A DNA stretch of 37,844 bases from Flavobacteriales bacterium (lineage in GTDB: Bacteria; Bacteroidota; Bacteroidia; CAIKAF01): NCBI GenBank assembly GCA_026936045.1, contig JAIXKU010000206.1:1-37844 (forward strand), in the 5' to 3' direction. Positions 35,036-37,844 of this stretch are shown here, piece by piece. The stretch's first letter is position 1; the number at the start of each line of letters is the position of its first letter. The position numbers and the translations under genes were made by a program. The notes under the pieces were generated by a model, which was given only the letters and a program-made list of their open reading frames with translations, made no database searches and was not told the DNA's origin.

Positions 35036-36134
35036 ATAGCTGATCGAGCATTTGTATCAGTTGATCTTGCCACATGAAGTTGAAATGCACTGCTCTTTTG
35101 GCAAAGCGAAGAATAATAATATTCTTTTTAGGATAAATAAGAATATACTGACCATACAAGCCGGCTGCATAAAAATAGCTATATTCTTTGGGTCCCAGAT
35201 ACCAAAAAAATTCATTGTCCCAGGCGCTGGCATCGCTTATGTCGTATTGTAATGTGCGGTCAATCCATTCGCTTGGAATAATCTGTTCTCCATTCCAGTT
35301 GCCACGTTGTAAATACAGTTTGCCAAACTTGGCAAAATCGCGCATGCGGGCGTTGATACAACAAAACGTTTTTAAGTTCTGGTCTTTGCGATTATCCATG
35401 CTCCATAACATTTCATATTCAGTACTGATTTTTTGCCATATTTTTTCTTGAAAATAATCTTGAAATTTTCGGCCTGTTGCACGTTCAATAATTAAAGTGA
35501 TAAGTAAGGTATTGCCATTGGCGTAAGCATATCTGACACCTGGCCCCGTGCCATATTTGATTTTTTGAAGAAATTTATTGTAATTATGAGAATAATAAGT
35601 CCAAATCAACGAAGGGAATTCAATACCGGCTACATGATTTAAAACATGGCGTATCCTGATTTTTTCAAAGCGTTTATCTTTCAATTCCGGCAAGTAATGG
35701 GTAATAGGATCTTCAACAGAATGAATGTATCCTTCGTGAATGGCAATACCCAAAACAGCTGAAACAAATGATTTAGCGACAGAAAAGGATGTGACAATAT
35801 CGGTTTCGTTATAATCATTATCATAATATTCAAAGAGAATGGAATCGTTGCGAATGATGCAGAAAGCTATGGTGGGCGTACTTTCTAAAAAATTATTTAG
35901 ACTAACGGCATTCATGTTAAATGCACTTTTGTTTACTTTGATTTGATTACCTAATAACGAGGTATTTGCGCATTCCTGAAAGCAGAATGGTGTACCATGT
36001 CCGTAAAATGTATAATTGTCAAAAGCCAAGTAGGAATCTACATTTGGTGCGCCACTCTTTATCAGCCCGTTTCGGATACTACAGCTGGTTGAGAAAAGAA
36101 TAAAAATCGGAAGAAAATGGACGAGACGAATCAT
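35034..36134 (-). CDS. Serine hydrolase of the beta-lactamase (class C-like) family, lipoprotein
   Basis: A 366-residue protein with a lipoprotein signal (VHFLPIFILFSTSC, Cys18). It has the penicillin-binding-protein-type catalytic SxxK, Ser118-Val-Ala-Lys121 in SFSVAKSFVSA, and the YxN motif Tyr204-Ala-Asn206 in RYAYANGN. The third motif is atypical (GLYGQ near the C-terminus) instead of KTG. This matches COG1680-type esterases/DD-peptidases rather than a true resistance beta-lactamase. A near-consensus promoter, TTG-N20-CAACTTTG (CAACTTTG at 36147-36140), ends five bases from the ATG. It lies between yceI and rpoD. Substrate unknown. Confidence 0.88.
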   Translation of the reverse strand: MIRLVHFLPIFILFSTSCSIRNGLIKSGAPNVDSYLAFDNYTFYGHGTPFCFQECANTSLLGNQIKVNKSAFNMNAVSLNNFLESTPTIAFCIIRNDSILFEYYDNDYNETDIVTSFSVAKSFVSAVLGIAIHEGYIHSVEDPITHYLPELKDKRFEKIRIRHVLNHVAGIEFPSLIWTYYSHNYNKFLQKIKYGTGPGVRYAYANGNTLLITLIIERATGRKFQDYFQEKIWQKISTEYEMLWSMDNRKDQNLKTFCCINARMRDFAKFGKLYLQRGNWNGEQIIPSEWIDRTLQYDISDASAWDNEFFWYLGPKEYSYFYAAGLYGQYILIYPKKNIIILRFAKRAVHFNFMWQDQLIQMLDQL

Positions 36135-36155
36135 GTTTGCAAAGTTGCAATAAAT

Positions 36156-36183
36156 AAAAGGCTACCGCAACGGATGACCTTTT
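36156..36183 (-). terminator. Candidate terminator of rpoD
   Basis: On the minus strand AAAAGG and CCTTTT (36183-36178 and 36161-36156) flank an inner CCG-TTG-CGG hairpin, followed by an AT-rich stretch (ATTTATT). It is 20 bases after the rpoD stop. The T-run is imperfect. Confidence 0.45.
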
Positions 36184-36202
36184 AGAGTTTCGTTAAAAAA
36201 GG

Positions 36203-37066
36203 TTATCCTAAATAGGTGCGAAGCAATTTGCTTTTAGAACTTTGACGTAACCGCTTAAGTGCTTTTTCTTTAATCTGGCGTACGCGTTCACGAGTCAAAT
36301 CAAATTTCTCGCCAATTTCATCTATGGTTAATCCATGATTCATGCCGATACCGAAGTATAACTTGATGATTTCTTTCTCGCGTTCGTTCAGTGTATCAAG
36401 TGTGCGTTCAATTTCCGTTTGCAACGATTCTTTTATTAAAGAACGGTCGGCGCGTGGCGAATCTTTATTCACCATCACATCATATAATGTGCTCTCCTCG
36501 CCGGAAACCAATGGCGCATCCATCGAGATATGACGGCCGGATATAGAGATCGAGTCTTTGATTTTATCTTCAGGCAAGTCGAGTATTGTTGCTAATTCTT
36601 CTTCTGTCGGTTCGCGTTCAAATTCCTGTTCCAGTTTAGAGAAAGCCTTATTCAGCTTATTGAGAGAGCCAACCTGGTTAAGCGGAAGGCGTACAATACG
36701 AGAGTGCTCGGCAATAGCCTGAAGAATAGATTGACGAATCCACCAAACAGCGTACGAAATAAATTTAAAACCACGTGTTTCGTCAAAGCGTTGAGCCGCT
36801 TTGATTAATCCCAGATTCCCTTCGTTAATCAAGTCAGGAAGTGTTAAGCCTTGGTTTTGATATTGCTTGGAAACAGATACAACGAAACGCAAGTTTGCTC
36901 TGGTTAATTTTTCAAGAGCGGCCTGGTCTCCTTGTTTGATTTTACGAGCGAGTTCAACCTCTTCTTCGGCTGTTATCAACTCTTCTTTTCCTATTTCCTG
37001 TAAGTATTTATCAAGAGAACGGCTTTCGCGGTTCGTGATGGATTTTGTAATCTTAAGTTGCCTCAT
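36203..37066 (-). CDS. rpoD: Primary sigma-70 factor RpoD (sigma A)
   Basis: A 287-residue sigma factor that directs RNA polymerase to the TAnnTTTG promoters seen throughout the window. It lacks region 1.1, as is normal in the phylum. It has region 1.2 ([20 protein letters not shown]), region 2 ([36 protein letters not shown]), region 3 ([20 protein letters not shown]) and region 4.2 ([20 protein letters not shown]). Compared with the paralogue at 20480-21343, regions 1.2 and 3 look more like the family norm, and it has a full consensus promoter, so I take this one as the housekeeping factor; that ranking is inferred. Confidence 0.93.
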   Translation of the reverse strand: MRQLKITKSITNRESRSLDKYLQEIGKEELITAEEEVELARKIKQGDQAALEKLTRANLRFVVSVSKQYQNQGLTLPDLINEGNLGLIKAAQRFDETRGFKFISYAVWWIRQSILQAIAEHSRIVRLPLNQVGSLNKLNKAFSKLEQEFEREPTEEELATILDLPEDKIKDSISISGRHISMDAPLVSGEESTLYDVMVNKDSPRADRSLIKESLQTEIERTLDTLNEREKEIIKLYFGIGMNHGLTIDEIGEKFDLTRERVRQIKEKALKRLRQSSKSKLLRTYLG

Positions 37067-37094
37067 AAATTAAGAAAGGATTTTAGATAGCTTG

Positions 37095-37124
37095 CAAAGA
37101 TAGTATAATATTTAGAAAACTCAA
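37095..37124 (-). promoter_or_regulatory. Promoter of rpoD
   Basis: On the minus strand, TTG (37124-37122), 19 bases, TATCTTTG (37102-37095), 28 bases before the ATG at 37066. Full consensus match. Confidence 0.78.
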
Positions 37125-37175
37125 GCATGAACGTCAGGAATTAAAAAATATTGTTTTGTTGACGAACATGCAGGG

Positions 37176-37844
37176 TTAGTTAAACGAATAAAATACTTTT
37201 TCTCCGCTAGGGTACATACCGCCAATATAAAAGCCGCCTTTCTCGTTATTAAGTGCTGTGGTGATATCGTTAACCGTACGAATGATTTTGCCATTTATTT
37301 CGGTGATTATATAACCGGCTTTAACGCCTGCCATACGCAGCTTCCCATTCGTAACCTCTTCCACTCTCACGCCATTTTTAAGTTTGTATTTCGACAGTTC
37401 GGATTCTGTTAGCGGACTGAATCGGGCGCCTAAAAGGGTATTTACTTCAGTCGGTTTGTCTGTGAGTTGGGTCGAACCTGTTTTGTTTTTAAGTTCTACC
37501 TCTACCGGCATTTCGTTATGATTGCGTCTAACCAAAAGCGTGAGTTTGTCACCCGGTCTGTATAAGCCGATCTGCTCCTGTAGCTCTGATACACTATTTA
37601 TGTTCTTGTTGTTTACCTTGAGAATAATATCACCTGATTTCAAACCTGCTTCTTCAGCTGCGCTACCGATAATGGGTGCTTCAACCCATACACCTTCAAG
37701 GGCTTTAAGTGATTTCTCGGTGGCAAAATCAGATGTAATCTCTCGAATATTTACACCTAATATGCCGCGTTGAACAGTCCCAAACTCAATCAAATCTCTG
37801 GCAATTTTTTGTACCAAATTGGATGGTACTGCAAAGGCATATCC
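37176..37844 (-). CDS. HtrA/Deg-type periplasmic serine protease, C-terminal part
   Basis: The gene enters from the right edge, so its 5' part, including the catalytic triad, is outside the window. The visible ~222 residues start with GYAFAVPSNLVQKIARDLIE, the end of the trypsin-like domain. PDZ1 follows (about GILGVNIREITSDFATEKSL ... LTLLVRRNHNEMPVEVEL), with LEGVWVEAPIIGSAAEEAGL and SGDIILKVNNKNI. Then PDZ2 (LLGARFSPLTESELSKYKLK, VRVEEVTNGKLRMAGVKAGY, ITEINGKIIRTVND). Two PDZ domains indicate the DegP/DegQ type, which degrades and chaperones misfolded envelope proteins. The stop is 81 bases upstream of the rpoD -7 box region, on the same strand. Confidence 0.93.
   Translation of the reverse strand, partial: GYAFAVPSNLVQKIARDLIEFGTVQRGILGVNIREITSDFATEKSLKALEGVWVEAPIIGSAAEEAGLKSGDIILKVNNKNINSVSELQEQIGLYRPGDKLTLLVRRNHNEMPVEVELKNKTGSTQLTDKPTEVNTLLGARFSPLTESELSKYKLKNGVRVEEVTNGKLRMAGVKAGYIITEINGKIIRTVNDITTALNNEKGGFYIGGMYPSGEKVFYSFN

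Noticed and set aside
35034-36134. Antibiotic-resistance beta-lactamase
   Set aside because: The SxxK and YxN motifs are shared with esterases and DD-peptidases; the third motif is not KTG, and the lipoprotein form and context do not suggest resistance.

Overview
The window is chromosomal DNA from a member of the Bacteroidota (Bacteroidetes). Several independent signs agree. There are many promoters of the Bacteroidetes type (TAnnTTTG at -7, often with TTG or TTTG about 19-21 bases upstream). There are 287-residue primary-type sigma factors without region 1.1, a TonB-dependent receptor with a carboxypeptidase-like N-terminal domain, and secreted enzymes ending in type IX secretion (T9SS) sorting domains. 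The window also has a DUF1599 gene beside folP and cdaA, and mevalonate-pathway genes. The DNA is AT-rich and densely coding. I see no insertion sequence, prophage, CRISPR array, tRNA or rRNA gene, and no clearly foreign block.

Layout. 1-7023 (minus): cell-envelope genes, namely a subtilisin-like protease cut by the window edge, a TonB-dependent receptor, a three-gene unit (lipoprotein, zinc M16 peptidase, zinc-less M16 partner) and a PorT-like outer-membrane barrel. 7379-9021 (plus): RDD membrane protein, lipoprotein truncated haemoglobin and a 4HBT thioesterase. 9022-10981 (minus): a PadR regulator and a PspC membrane protein, with a palindromic candidate operator over their promoter. 11175-14221: DUF1599 diverging from folP, then cdaA (cyclic di-AMP synthase) and radC. 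14291-16774: a secreted esterase with a sorting domain and two unknown lipoproteins. 16813-19624: the fatty-acid/phospholipid cluster yceD-rpmF-plsX-fabH, in which rpmF is broken by reading-frame changes. 19781-24609: rpe, a second RpoD-like sigma factor, a small secreted protein, an LpxL-like acyltransferase and a secreted lipase with a sorting domain. 24733-28443: mvaD, a frameshifted mevalonate kinase and a peptide-type solute-binding lipoprotein. 28442-33431 (minus): the S10 ribosomal-protein operon, rpsJ to rpmC, ending in a terminator. 33645-37844: a LURP-one-like protein, a YceI lipoprotein, a class-C-type serine hydrolase, rpoD and the 3' part of an HtrA/Deg protease.

How the genes work together. 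Much of the window is core physiology: translation, transcription initiation, folate, membrane-lipid and isoprenoid synthesis, and cyclic di-AMP. It is mixed with outer-membrane and secreted functions typical of the phylum. The M16 pair looks like a split-active-site heterodimer: one subunit has HxxEH and the other has only the R/Y segment.

I found no convincing wholly new system. The observations most worth checking are the broken rpmF and mevalonate kinase genes, the isolated S10 operon (neither the str genes before it nor rpsQ after it), the PadR-pspC operator palindrome, the lipid-anchored globin, and the paired sigma factors.
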